Assembly (NCBI GenBank): GCA_013214025.1 | Contig: JABSRN010000042.1 | Coordinates: 62,001 to 126,000 of the forward strand | Length of the DNA stretch: 64,000 bases | Direction of reading: 5' to 3' | From: Polyangiaceae bacterium | GTDB taxonomy: Bacteria; Myxococcota_A; Polyangia; Polyangiales; Polyangiaceae | In this document: positions 8,413 to 17,204 of the stretch, piece by piece | Numbering within the stretch: position 1 is the stretch's first letter | Layout of the letters: each line of letters opens with the position of its first letter | Translations under genes and position numbers: made by a program | The notes under the pieces: generated by a model | Told to the model about the DNA's origin: nothing | Seen by the model: the letters and a program-made list of their open reading frames with translations, nothing else | Database searches by the model: none

Positions 8413-9843
8413 TCAGCTATCAGACTTAGCTGCTTCTGCTTTTTTCTTGTCGGCTGCCCCTTTGAGACGAGACTTGAGTCTTGAGGCATAGCCCAATTTG
8501 TTGTCCTGCTTAACACGACTGATCGCCAGTGCGTCCGCTGGGACGTCTGTGGTGACGGTGGCTCCGGTCGCCACATAGGCACCGTCCCCAATCGTCAGGG
8601 GCGCTACCAATTGTGAGTCGCTCCCAATGAAAGCGTCCTTTCCGATGATGGTCTTCGACTTGCTGAAGCCGTCGTAGTTGCAAAAAATCGTACCGGCACC
8701 GATGTTGGCACGCTCTCCCACATCGCCGTCCCCGAGATAGGCGAGGTGATTCGCTTTCGCGCCCTTGTGCAGTTTCGTTTTCTTGGTCTCAACGAAGTTG
8801 CCAACGTGGGCGTCCTCCCCGATGTCACTGCCGGGGCGCAAATGTGCGAAGGGGCCGATTTGTGCCCCGAGTCCAACCGAACTCTCGGTAATGACCGAGT
8901 ACGGTTTAACATAGGCGTTCTCCGCGATGGTCGAGTCCGTCACCACGGTGCCCACGTCCAGCACGGCACCGCTCGCGATATGGGTCCTGCCTCGCAGGCA
9001 CACACCCGGCCCCAAGGTGGCCCCGGTTTCGACCGTCACGGTGTCGTCCACCCGGGCTGAGCTGGCGACCCGAGCCCCAGCCAGCGCCAATTCTCGAGCA
9101 GACCGGGCGTAGAGCTGCTCTTCACAAGCCACCAATTGGAATTGGTCGTTCACGCCCTGCATCGCCGTGATCGCCCCGGAGACCGCCACGACGTGGCGCC
9201 CGGAGACCCGGGTGAGGGAGACAATGTCCGTCAGGTAATACTCCGACTGAGCGTTCGATGAATCGATCTTGCTGAGACTCTCACGGAAGGCGGCAGCTTC
9301 CACTAGGTACACGCCCGCGTTGATCTCAGTCGTCGCGCGCTGGGCTTCGCTCTTCAAATCTCGGTCTTCACGGATCTCAGTGACGTGGCCGTCGGCATCC
9401 CGCAACACGCGACCGTAGCCGGAGGGATCGTCGAGATCGCAGCTCATGAACGCTACGCGCACGTCGTCCGCGTTGGCGGCCTCCACCAGCGGAGTCAAGT
9501 CCGTCGCCCGAAGCAGAGGCGTGTCCCCACAGAGCGTCAACACGCCGCCTTCGATATCGCCAAGCGCTTCGAGCCCGACGCGCGCCGCGTCTCCGGTGCC
9601 TCGCGGTGGATCTTGAATGGTCGTCGTCACTATTCCCGCCGCAAATGTTTCCGTGAGGTAGGCACTGACGAGCTCTTCGTTTCCGGGGCTCAAGACAACC
9701 ACGACCTTTTTCGCCCCAGCATCAATGGCGGCCTGAACCGAATAGTGAAGCAAAGGGCGCCCAGCGATAGGATGCATCACCTTGCTCAGCGAACTCTTCA
9801 TTCGCTTGCCTTGACCCGCCGCTAATACAATCGCAGTTAACAT
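8413..9843 (-). CDS. glmU: Bifunctional GlmU (GlcN-1-P acetyltransferase / GlcNAc-1-P uridyltransferase)
   Basis: Makes UDP-GlcNAc for peptidoglycan and lipopolysaccharide in two steps. The 476-residue product starts with the uridyltransferase signature LAAGQGKRMKSSLSKVMH and carries CGDTPLLR. The C-terminal left-handed beta-helix of hexapeptide repeats begins near residue 250 (ARVDDTVTVETGATLGPGVC) and includes the acetyl-CoA and catalytic region NFVETKKTKLHKGAKANHL. The end is a Lys/Ala-rich tail slightly longer than in E. coli. It is last in the minus-strand run after the chemotaxis and transglycosylase genes, but 175 nt and a possible promoter upstream suggest independent expression. Confidence 0.96.
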   Translation of the reverse strand: MLTAIVLAAGQGKRMKSSLSKVMHPIAGRPLLHYSVQAAIDAGAKKVVVVLSPGNEELVSAYLTETFAAGIVTTTIQDPPRGTGDAARVGLEALGDIEGGVLTLCGDTPLLRATDLTPLVEAANADDVRVAFMSCDLDDPSGYGRVLRDADGHVTEIREDRDLKSEAQRATTEINAGVYLVEAAAFRESLSKIDSSNAQSEYYLTDIVSLTRVSGRHVVAVSGAITAMQGVNDQFQLVACEEQLYARSARELALAGARVASSARVDDTVTVETGATLGPGVCLRGRTHIASGAVLDVGTVVTDSTIAENAYVKPYSVITESSVGLGAQIGPFAHLRPGSDIGEDAHVGNFVETKKTKLHKGAKANHLAYLGDGDVGERANIGAGTIFCNYDGFSKSKTIIGKDAFIGSDSQLVAPLTIGDGAYVATGATVTTDVPADALAISRVKQDNKLGYASRLKSRLKGAADKKKAEAAKSDS

Positions 9844-9905
9844 CGTGTTCCTTCGTTCCCGCGGATTCGGCTTCGCGCCAGCCGAGTCACTCTCTGACCG
9901 CGGCC

Positions 9906-9933
9906 CTTATAACGCCATTTCCCTAGGGGTCGA
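9906..9933 (-). promoter_or_regulatory. Possible housekeeping promoter of glmU
   Basis: On the minus strand TCGACC (9928-9933) and TATAAG (9906-9911) are separated by 16 nt and lie about 60 nt upstream of the glmU ATG. They resemble -35 and -10 boxes at 4 of 6 and 5 of 6 positions. This is a weak match made by eye. Confidence 0.3.
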
Positions 9934-10018
9934 GAGAATCTACAACGAACGCCTACCCAGCGCGCGCTAGCCCAGAACCTCCATCAGCCAGCACCCACAG
10001 CGGAGGCCGGCTGTGATT

Positions 10019-12076
10019 CTACTGAGCTGGGGAAGCCGTGGCGACGGAAGGTCGAGGCAAGGCGGACGCGTCGGGAACGCGCACCGGGGGAAGAGGACGC
10101 GCGGGCACGGGCACGCGCCTGGCGCTCTTGACTCGCCCCTTTTTAGTATACACCACGACCGGCTCCCCTTCGCTGAGCTGACGGCGCCTGGAATGGCGAT
10201 TAATGCGCTCCATCATACCGGAGCTCATGCCATAGCGACGCCCAATTTTCGTCAGCGTGTCTTTTGCCCGAGCGGAAACAGTGAGTCGCTCACGACCCCG
10301 CAGGCCTTCGAAGTGGTCAAAAAACGTTTTGGTGCCAGCTATCAACACCCGGGAGTCGGCTGGAGTGGAGTATCGGACACCGGAAAGGTCACGCCCTTTC
10401 GGCACGAAAATTTGTAGGACCATCTTCGCTTGCAGCCCGGCCGTCTTGTCCAGGGAGTTGTAGGTCAACACCTCCGCCTCAGACACACCAAACGCCCCCG
10501 CGATCTGCGGTAGGCTATCGCCCGATAGCACCTGATAAAATACCCGATCGCGGCCGGGATACTGAAAACGCTGGGCAGGCACCACAATGGGAGCCGAAGG
10601 CGCGGGTGCAACGGATCCCGACTTCGGCACCATCAGTATTGTACCCTTAGCCATTCGCTCCGAACTCCCCAGGCGGTTCAGCCGCCTCAGAGCTTTCGCG
10701 CTAGTGCGAGCTCGTCCTGCGATGCTCGCGATCGTGTCTCCAAAGCGCGCCGTGAGCACGTTGAACTTCTTGCGCTTCGAACGTTTCGCCAGTGCCCGGG
10801 TCGCTTGCTGACCGCTACCGCGAGGGACGTGTACACGCCAGCGCTTCTTACCCCGACTCCCCGACGACGGCGGCGTGCGTCCCGCTAGGTACTGAGGGTT
10901 CAGCGCGGCGATGGCTTCCGGCGCCACGCCCGACGCCCGAGCGACGTCAGCCAACGGCACACCTGGGTTTGCGTACACCACGTCGAAACTCACCGCTGCG
11001 TCTGGCTTGATCTTGTGCAAGCCAAACGCCTTTTTGTTGTTCATCACGACGGCGATGGCGAGAATCTTGGGAACATAGAGCGTGGTTTCCCAAGGGATCC
11101 CCGCTTCGAACCTACCCAATCGCCAGAAGTCGTTCGTGTTGAACTTGCGTACGGAGCGAGTGAGCCCGTTGTGACCCATATTGTACGCTGCCATCGCGAG
11201 GTCCCAGTTGCCGAAGCGCCGATGCAAATCGCTGAGGTAGCGAGCCGCAGCAACCGTCGCGCGTTGGGGATTGAGACGTTCGTCCACCCAGCGGTCCACT
11301 GTCAGTCCGTACATCCGCCCTGAGTCCGGCATGAACTGCCATAAACCTGCGGCGCCGGCCGGCGATCGGATATTCGGATTATGCCCGCTCTCGATCAAGC
11401 TCAGCCACACCAAATCCGATGGCAGTCCGTGCCTCGCGAACTCCGCCTTCAGCGCCGCCGTGTAGCGCCCGATTTTGCGTGCCCAAATACTCCCGATAGC
11501 GCGCCCACGCTTGGTGTCGCGATAGAAGCGCAGATACTTGATGACCCGTTCGTCCATCCGGACGGGGATGTTCGGCATGCTCAAGCTGCGCAGCCATTCC
11601 TCTTCCAACGCACGAGGCTCCGCCGCCTGATTTCCAGCCTGGGGAACCGCCTTAGGACCGCCGGGGAAATCCCACGACCAACCCGGACGCACGCCTTCGA
11701 TGGCCTTGGGAAACAGTACCCGCTCAGCGTCTTCCAGCGCCTGGAGTTCAGGATCTGAAACTTTTCCGGCCAGCTCCTCGTCCGTAGCGCCTTGGGCGAC
11801 TAGCCGGCGAGCTGCCCCATCTGGAGATCCGGCTGTCATGCCCTCCGGGAGAGTCGACTTCGGAGCGTTGGGCGCTCGCCCCACGCGGTGCGACTTTGCG
11901 GCTGTTGAGCTCCCCGCCGGGGCCGGCGATGCGGGCAGTAGGCGACGCTCTGCTGAAACAGCCCGCGAGCCAGAACCCGGTCCTGGCCCGACCTCGGCAG
12001 TCGCCAATTGGGGAACCAGCCCGACGATCAATGCGGTCAACCCCGCACAAAAAACACGACTTCTGCGTGAGCGCAT
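10019..12076 (-). CDS. MltD-type lytic murein transglycosylase with LysM repeats
   Basis: Periplasmic or outer-membrane enzyme that cleaves peptidoglycan glycan strands. From ATG 12074-12076 the product has 685 residues, starting with a basic, hydrophobic signal peptide that ends near ATA. The SLT catalytic domain spans about 200-340, with catalytic Glu229 in LSLIESGHNP, then GAAGLWQFMP and the AAYNMG motif. Three LysM-like modules that bind N-acetylglucosamine strands follow (about 420-480, 505-555 and 580-640). The tail is Arg/Pro-rich. The mature N-terminus is low-complexity, and no lipobox is seen. A TTG 12 codons upstream would also fit but would place residues before the signal peptide. 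The gene follows cheB by 64 nt and may be read with the chemotaxis operon. Confidence 0.9.
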   Translation of the reverse strand: MRSRRSRVFCAGLTALIVGLVPQLATAEVGPGPGSGSRAVSAERRLLPASPAPAGSSTAAKSHRVGRAPNAPKSTLPEGMTAGSPDGAARRLVAQGATDEELAGKVSDPELQALEDAERVLFPKAIEGVRPGWSWDFPGGPKAVPQAGNQAAEPRALEEEWLRSLSMPNIPVRMDERVIKYLRFYRDTKRGRAIGSIWARKIGRYTAALKAEFARHGLPSDLVWLSLIESGHNPNIRSPAGAAGLWQFMPDSGRMYGLTVDRWVDERLNPQRATVAAARYLSDLHRRFGNWDLAMAAYNMGHNGLTRSVRKFNTNDFWRLGRFEAGIPWETTLYVPKILAIAVVMNNKKAFGLHKIKPDAAVSFDVVYANPGVPLADVARASGVAPEAIAALNPQYLAGRTPPSSGSRGKKRWRVHVPRGSGQQATRALAKRSKRKKFNVLTARFGDTIASIAGRARTSAKALRRLNRLGSSERMAKGTILMVPKSGSVAPAPSAPIVVPAQRFQYPGRDRVFYQVLSGDSLPQIAGAFGVSEAEVLTYNSLDKTAGLQAKMVLQIFVPKGRDLSGVRYSTPADSRVLIAGTKTFFDHFEGLRGRERLTVSARAKDTLTKIGRRYGMSSGMMERINRHSRRRQLSEGEPVVVYTKKGRVKSARRVPVPARPLPPVRVPDASALPRPSVATASPAQ

Positions 12077-12140
12077 CGGTTCACACGTAGCGACAGAACC
12101 CGATCCGGTCAAATTACCGGCGGCACTCAGGCTTCAGAGC

Positions 12141-13202
12141 CTATAATTTGCTAACTAACTGCGCGATTCGCTCGGCAATCTTCGGCAGCGGCACGCTCTC
12201 ACTCACGACCCCGGCACGCACCGCCGCCCTCGGCATCCCATAGACGACGGCCGTTTCTTCGCTTTCAGCGATTACGCTGCCCCCCGCCGCGAGTATGGCC
12301 CTCGCGCCCTCAACTCCGTCATCCCCCATTCCGGTCAGAATGATCCCGATAGCCCGAGCGCCGAAAACCTCCGCCGCGCTCGTCAACAGGCGGTCCCCGC
12401 TGGGGATGTATCGGTCCGTACGCAGCGGTGCCGACAAGCGCAGGCGGTGCGGTGGACTGGAGTGGTACGCCAGTTCCATGCACTGACGACCGGGGCAAAT
12501 GAACACTCGGTGGGCCTGAACGTGGTCGGCACCCGCAGCTTCAGTGACGTGAAGCTCGCAGTAGCGGTTCAGCCGCTCCGCGAAGGTAGCCGTAAACTTT
12601 TCTGGCATGTGCTGGGCAACGACCACCGAGTAAGAGGCGTTCGGCTTGAGCTCCGCCAAGATCTCTGTGAGCGCTGTGGGACCACCGGTCGATGAGGCGA
12701 TTGCCACGATAACGCGAGGTGCGCTCGCGGGTTTCTCGTAAGGCCTCGGCGCCAAGCTCCGGTGGGGCGCCGAGCGGGAAAGCAGCGCTGTACTGCGCAT
12801 ACTCCGAACCAACATCACCTTCTGGATCAGCAAGTCCTTGATTTTGAACAAGGATTCGGTGGAGCTATCTGGCTTGGCGACGAAATCGATGGCACCGAGC
12901 TCCAAGGCGCGAAACACGTTCTCTTTCTGCGAATAGCTGGAGACGATGATGACCGGTGTAGGCCGGGCCGCCATCAGCATGCGCAGAAAGCTAAAGCCGT
13001 CCACCTTCGGCATTTCGAGATCAGCGGTCACTGCATCGGGGCGGAGCTGCGCGACCAACTTCAATGCCTCACTGCCGTCAGAAGCCGTGCCCACTACTTC
13101 GATTTCCGGATGCCCCCGGAGCAACTGGCTGATGGCGTGCTGATTCTGACGGGAATCATCCACCACAAGTACCCGTAATTTAGGCTGCCCGCCGGCGCTC
13201 AT
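12141..13202 (-). CDS. cheB: Chemotaxis protein-glutamate methylesterase CheB
   Basis: Removes methyl groups from, or deamidates, chemoreceptor glutamates, and is activated by phosphorylation. The 353-residue product has a receiver domain with the acidic pair VDD (15-16) and phospho-acceptor Asp61 in TADLEMPKVDG, and a linker of about 60 residues. The methylesterase domain follows, with the catalytic Ser in IASSTGGPTAL (about 170), His in VVAQHMPEKFT and Asp in LTGMGDDG. All catalytic residues are present. The ATG start has AGGGGG six nt upstream. It is the last chemotaxis gene of the operon, 58 nt after cheR. No receptor gene is in the window, so its target lies elsewhere. Confidence 0.96.
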   Translation of the reverse strand: MSAGGQPKLRVLVVDDSRQNQHAISQLLRGHPEIEVVGTASDGSEALKLVAQLRPDAVTADLEMPKVDGFSFLRMLMAARPTPVIIVSSYSQKENVFRALELGAIDFVAKPDSSTESLFKIKDLLIQKVMLVRSMRSTALLSRSAPHRSLAPRPYEKPASAPRVIVAIASSTGGPTALTEILAELKPNASYSVVVAQHMPEKFTATFAERLNRYCELHVTEAAGADHVQAHRVFICPGRQCMELAYHSSPPHRLRLSAPLRTDRYIPSGDRLLTSAAEVFGARAIGIILTGMGDDGVEGARAILAAGGSVIAESEETAVVYGMPRAAVRAGVVSESVPLPKIAERIAQLVSKL

Positions 13203-13260
13203 TCGAGCCCCCTATCTGTGATTCCGACTCGTGCCACGACGGTCCGCTCGTTCCCCACCC

Positions 13261-14133
13261 TCATAGGGTTTGCCGGGCTTCCGTGCGCATTGGCTTCATA
13301 TACACCAAGTCTTCTTTCAAATGCAGCAGTTCGAAGGCCGTGGACACGTTCAATAGAGACTCGGAGTGACCGAGAAGTAATATGCCGCCGGACACCAGGC
13401 GGCGATAGAGGTTATCGATCACCCGGCGGCGCGAATTTTCGTCGAAGTAGATCAGAACATTTCGACAAAACACAACGTCCACAGGACCGACGATCGCTAG
13501 GTTGGCGCGATCCATCAGGTTGAGGTGGCCGAACTGACAGTATTGCCGAAGAAACTCCGCTACCTGAAAACCCTCTGGGTGAGGAGCGAAATATTTGTCG
13601 CGCACGGTCGGCTCGATCGTCCGAAACGACCCGCCCGCCCTGTATACGCCACGACGCGCTGCCGCGATTCGACTCTTGGTGATGTCGCTCCCGATGATTC
13701 GAACATCCCAGTCGTCGAACAAGCCGCTCCGATGCACCATCATTGCAATGGTGTAGGCTTCCTCGCCCGTGGAGCAACCCGCGCTCCACAACACGAGATT
13801 TTTGGTGCTGGCATTTTTCTCCGCAAGCGCCGGAAGCAGTTCCTTCTCAAAACTTCGGAGCTGATATTCTTGACGGAAAAAATAAGTCTCGCTGGTGGTC
13901 AGGACTTCGATGGCCTCATCAAATTCCCTGGCCGCGTCGCTACTGAACCGAAGATGTTTGTAGTACTCCGCAAAGCTGTCGAGCTCAAGTGCCGCCAATC
14001 GCTCACCGAGCCGTCTATCGAAGAGGTACATCGACGAGTTGTCGAAGTGCAGACCACAGCGGTCGTAAACAAAATCTCGCAGTAGGCGAAACTCGATGGG
14101 CTGTAGCGGCGGGTAGCGTTCAAATACGCTCAC
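13261..14133 (-). CDS. cheR: Chemotaxis protein methyltransferase CheR
   Basis: Transfers methyl from S-adenosylmethionine to receptor glutamates. From GTG 14131-14133 the protein has 290 residues: an N-terminal helical domain (VFERYPPLQPIEFRLLRDFV) and a Rossmann methyltransferase domain with LWSAGCSTGEEAYTIAMM, SDITKSRI and VVFCRNVLIYFD, all CheR hallmarks. The GTG overlaps the TGA of the upstream HEAT-repeat gene as GTGA, and GGAGAGG lies 6-10 nt upstream, which fixes this start. A longer reading frame exists upstream but is only the shadow of the HEAT gene. The beta-subdomain that binds receptor pentapeptides cannot be assessed by eye. Confidence 0.95.
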   Translation of the reverse strand: MSVFERYPPLQPIEFRLLRDFVYDRCGLHFDNSSMYLFDRRLGERLAALELDSFAEYYKHLRFSSDAAREFDEAIEVLTTSETYFFRQEYQLRSFEKELLPALAEKNASTKNLVLWSAGCSTGEEAYTIAMMVHRSGLFDDWDVRIIGSDITKSRIAAARRGVYRAGGSFRTIEPTVRDKYFAPHPEGFQVAEFLRQYCQFGHLNLMDRANLAIVGPVDVVFCRNVLIYFDENSRRRVIDNLYRRLVSGGILLLGHSESLLNVSTAFELLHLKEDLVYMKPMRTEARQTL

Positions 14134-16226
14134 GAGCCCTCTCCAGGGTTGCTCGGCGGCATGCTCGGATGGTTGCGCCCTTCTATCTCCGCTAGCGCCG
14201 AGGACAGCGCCTCCCGGACTAAGGCCTCCTTTTCGGTGGACAAATGCCCGCGCAGCAAACGCTTCGCATCGTCGCCTCCATGCCGGGCGAGCAGATCTGC
14301 GGCGAGCCGCCGCACGTCCCATGCCGCGTGGTCAAGACACGCACCGAGGTGCGTCGGCACCCGCGGGTCCTCGTAGGCAACCAGTACTTGGAGTGTCGCC
14401 TTCACCACCTCGGGCTCTTGGTGGCTCAATCCGATGATCACGCCGGCCAGCTTCCCGTCCAGCGCCATGGCTTCGACTGCCGCCACCGCGCGTGCGGGCC
14501 TGGCTTCTCGTGCCAGCCCTTCTAGAAGCTCACGCGCCCGTAGAGCCTTCACCGTACCCAATGCGTGAATGGCTGACGTAACGAGAGCCTCGTCAGTGCC
14601 TGAGGAGACCAGGTCGAACAGGTATTCTAGGCCCAACGACTCCCCGCCAGCTCCCTTCATCTGGCCGAGGGTTCGGATCGCCGCCAACTGGACCTCGCGA
14701 GCCTCATCTGTCAAAGCGAAAGCAACCGCCCGAGTGGCCGCAGCTCCGGGCATGGTTCGGAGGGCCTTCAGCGCGGCCCGCCGACAATGAGTTCGCTCAT
14801 TGGACACCGTGGCGGTCAGAAACTCTACATCTCGAGGGGCCACCCCATGGCCAGACACGGTCAATGCCGCAATCACGACCGCTGCGAAGGCCGCATCGGG
14901 GCCATCGCAGCTAGCTTGGTTCGCCATCTTCCGAGCCGCCACTGGATAGCGAGTCGCGCAAGCCGACACCGCCACCTCCGCGGAATGCCTCACCTGTGCC
15001 GCCACGTCTCCACGGAGCCACGGCACGCTCTGTTCCAAGCTTTCCTCGTCTCCCACCAACGCCACGGCAGCCAACCAAGATCGCGCCATGCCGGGTTCGC
15101 GGTCTGCAATCGCTTCGTTGATAGCAATCAGAGCTTCCGCGCGGTTGCTATCATCGGCGATCGCACCCAGCAATCGAACACAGGCCGAGCGGATCTCCAC
15201 GCCCCCTTCTCTAGCGTTGGCCACAAGCGTCCCCACTGCCATAGCTCCAATCTGGTGAAGCGCCGCCTCTGCGTCTTCCGCCAACTCGACGGAGCCGAGC
15301 GCTTCCACTGCGACTTTTGCGTCTTCCCCCCCTCCGAGTACGCCGAGAGCGCGGAGCGCGGCTCTTCGTTCCTCGAGCGGCGCGTCAGAGTCTTGACTGA
15401 GGCCGCGTAGGAGCTCACGGCACTCTTCGGCAACGGATACAAACGCCGCCTTCGCGCTGTCGGCGCACTGCTCGCCGACGGCTAGGTAGTCACCCAGCGC
15501 GCTCAGTGCGCTTGCCCTCTTGGACCGGTGCCAAAACTCCACAGCGTGCGCAAGGTGTTTGCCCACGGCGAGGTCGCCGCCCCGAGCCGCCGCCACCATG
15601 GCCGCCGTATCGAGCATGGGATCTGAGAGGAACGACTCCAATCGGCTGTCCCAAGGGATACGAAGCCCCAACAGGTTGATCGAATTGAGCGTCACCAAGC
15701 GCAAAAACGCGTCTTCATTGCCCAACGCCTTAACGAGGATACTCGCTGCTTCGCCGGTGCTGACCACCCCCACCGTGGAGAGAGATTCAAGAGCGGCCGC
15801 GACCACGTTCTGGTCGTCGTCCTGTGCCATGTCGCCGAGAATGCGCACAGCGGCGCGTTCGCCCGTGCGAGCGAGCGCTTCCGCGGCGAGCTTGCGCCCG
15901 TCGGAATCTAGTTGATCGCGAACTTTATCAATCGCCTTGACCGCATCGATGCCGTAGCTGCCCAGTGACTCGACCGCGGCGTTCCTCAACCCTACGTTGG
16001 ACCCTGAGACCAACGTGTCCACCAGGGCAACGAGCAACTCGGTATTCGGCGCCAGCTGGCTGGCTACCTGAGACGCCTCTTTTCGTACGCGCCAATCTTC
16101 GTCAGCGAGGGCCTTCATCACCCGCTCAACCAAGTCGACAGCACCGGTAGTGCGAAAGTCCGCAACCTCCCGCCGGCGAAGCTCAGGGTCTGTCTCTATC
16201 CCGTCTTCTTGCCTGCCGTCCGTCAA
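14130..16226 (-). CDS. HEAT-repeat protein of the chemotaxis operon
   Basis: A 698-residue protein made almost wholly of HEAT/PBS-lyase-like repeats of about 30-35 residues (for example VRKEASQVASQLAPNTELL, LRNAAVESLGSYG, VQLAAIRTLGQMKGAGG, VRRLAADLLARHGGDDA). Such repeats form a superhelical protein-binding scaffold. It has no signal peptide or enzymatic motif. Its ATG overlaps the stop of the upstream cheW (ATGA) and its stop overlaps the cheR start (GTGA), so it is translated as part of the chemotaxis set. HEAT-like proteins occur in some Myxococcus chemosensory clusters, which supports a role as partner or adaptor for CheA/CheW or CheR. That role is inference. Confidence 0.85.
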   Translation of the reverse strand: MTDGRQEDGIETDPELRRREVADFRTTGAVDLVERVMKALADEDWRVRKEASQVASQLAPNTELLVALVDTLVSGSNVGLRNAAVESLGSYGIDAVKAIDKVRDQLDSDGRKLAAEALARTGERAAVRILGDMAQDDDQNVVAAALESLSTVGVVSTGEAASILVKALGNEDAFLRLVTLNSINLLGLRIPWDSRLESFLSDPMLDTAAMVAAARGGDLAVGKHLAHAVEFWHRSKRASALSALGDYLAVGEQCADSAKAAFVSVAEECRELLRGLSQDSDAPLEERRAALRALGVLGGGEDAKVAVEALGSVELAEDAEAALHQIGAMAVGTLVANAREGGVEIRSACVRLLGAIADDSNRAEALIAINEAIADREPGMARSWLAAVALVGDEESLEQSVPWLRGDVAAQVRHSAEVAVSACATRYPVAARKMANQASCDGPDAAFAAVVIAALTVSGHGVAPRDVEFLTATVSNERTHCRRAALKALRTMPGAAATRAVAFALTDEAREVQLAAIRTLGQMKGAGGESLGLEYLFDLVSSGTDEALVTSAIHALGTVKALRARELLEGLAREARPARAVAAVEAMALDGKLAGVIIGLSHQEPEVVKATLQVLVAYEDPRVPTHLGACLDHAAWDVRRLAADLLARHGGDDAKRLLRGHLSTEKEALVREALSSALAEIEGRNHPSMPPSNPGEGS

Positions 16227-16738
16227 TATTCCCCCTTCCAGTTCGGCTTCTGGCCACCGTCGACAGCGGACACGACACCATCAAAAGCAGATGTGTCCAG
16301 CACAAACACCATCGAATCTTCGTAGCTGGTAACCCCAAGAACCACGCCTTCCATCGCTCCGTCAACGTTGGGCGCAGAGCGAATCGGTTGGCCAGCGGTG
16401 CCAAACACATCAGTGATGGAATCAACCGCCAAACCAAGGTCGCCACCCGGAGTACGAATCAGTATCCACTTGGTTCGAGATGAGGGCTCGCCTTCCGGCG
16501 CCCCGAAACGCTTTCGTAAATCGATCACGGGGATCACATCGCCGCGGTGGTCGGCCACCCCTGCCACAGCAGCAGGGAGGTGCGGAAGCTGGGCTAACGG
16601 CACGGGAACAATTATTTCGCGGACGGTCTCGATGCGCACCGCGTAGTGCACATCCGCCACAATAAATCCCACGAGGCTACGATCGGGGTCATGCCGTAAA
16701 CGGCTCCGTCGTTTGGGGGTGCCAATGGCCCGTGTCAT
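16223..16738 (-). CDS. cheW: CheW adaptor (first of two)
   Basis: Couples receptors to the CheA kinase. The 171-residue product has a CheW fold (about 18-150) with FIVADVHYAVRIETVREII, the conserved VAGVADHRGDVIPVIDLRKRF and ILIRTPGGDLGLAVDSITDV. It has a basic N-terminal stretch of about 17 residues (RRSRLRHDPDR) and a polar tail. Its ATG overlaps the stop of the upstream cheW as ATGA, and its own TGA overlaps the ATG of the HEAT gene. It differs clearly from the neighbouring CheW, so the two probably have separate partners or positions in the array. Confidence 0.92.
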   Translation of the reverse strand: MTRAIGTPKRRSRLRHDPDRSLVGFIVADVHYAVRIETVREIIVPVPLAQLPHLPAAVAGVADHRGDVIPVIDLRKRFGAPEGEPSSRTKWILIRTPGGDLGLAVDSITDVFGTAGQPIRSAPNVDGAMEGVVLGVTSYEDSMVFVLDTSAFDGVVSAVDGGQKPNWKGEY

Positions 16739-17181
16739 GACGTGATGCTCCTCATGTCCAGCAGCACGATGAGTTCGCCGTCCGGACGACCGATGCCCGC
16801 AACGTGATCCGATAGATCGGCGCCAAGCACGGCGTTGGCCCCCTCAATTTCTGACTCGAGCAGCCGGGAAACTTGAAATACCTCGTCGACATAGAGACCC
16901 ATGAGTTCCGCGCCCTCAGTGCGGGTGAGCAGAATACGTGAGTTGCGAGACGCAGGCGCTTCTGCCAAGCGCAACACCCGACGAAGATCCACAACCGTCA
17001 CCAACATCCCTCGTACGCTACAAATGCCAATGGTCGTCGCATTGGCGCGCGGCACTTCAGTCAACGCCGGCGGGTTCACAATCTCTTGAACGCGGATCAA
17101 CTCCACCCCGTAGGTATCCTCTGCCAGGCGAAATACCAGATACTCGCGTACCGGTTCTTCGTTGCGTTCCCGCAACGACAT
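16735..17181 (-). CDS. cheW: CheW adaptor (second of two)
   Basis: A 148-residue CheW-fold protein with YLVFRLAEDTYGVELIRVQE, ICSVRGMLVTVVDLRRVL and ELMGLYVDEVFQV. The start at ATG 17179-17181 is fixed by a strong AAGGAGG four nt upstream. Nine extra codons in the open frame before it would hide this ribosome-binding site. It follows cheA by 23 nt and overlaps the next cheW by 4 nt. Two adaptors with one kinase suggest two receptor types or a mixed array. No receptor is encoded nearby. Confidence 0.93.
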   Translation of the reverse strand: MSLRERNEEPVREYLVFRLAEDTYGVELIRVQEIVNPPALTEVPRANATTIGICSVRGMLVTVVDLRRVLRLAEAPASRNSRILLTRTEGAELMGLYVDEVFQVSRLLESEIEGANAVLGADLSDHVAGIGRPDGELIVLLDMRSITS

Positions 17182-17204
17182 GGGGCCTCCTTCGCAGCCT
17201 TCGG

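Noticed and set aside
14134-14322. N-terminal extension of cheR by 63 residues
   Set aside because: It lies entirely inside the HEAT gene, while GTG 14133 has a good ribosome-binding site and a GTGA overlap.
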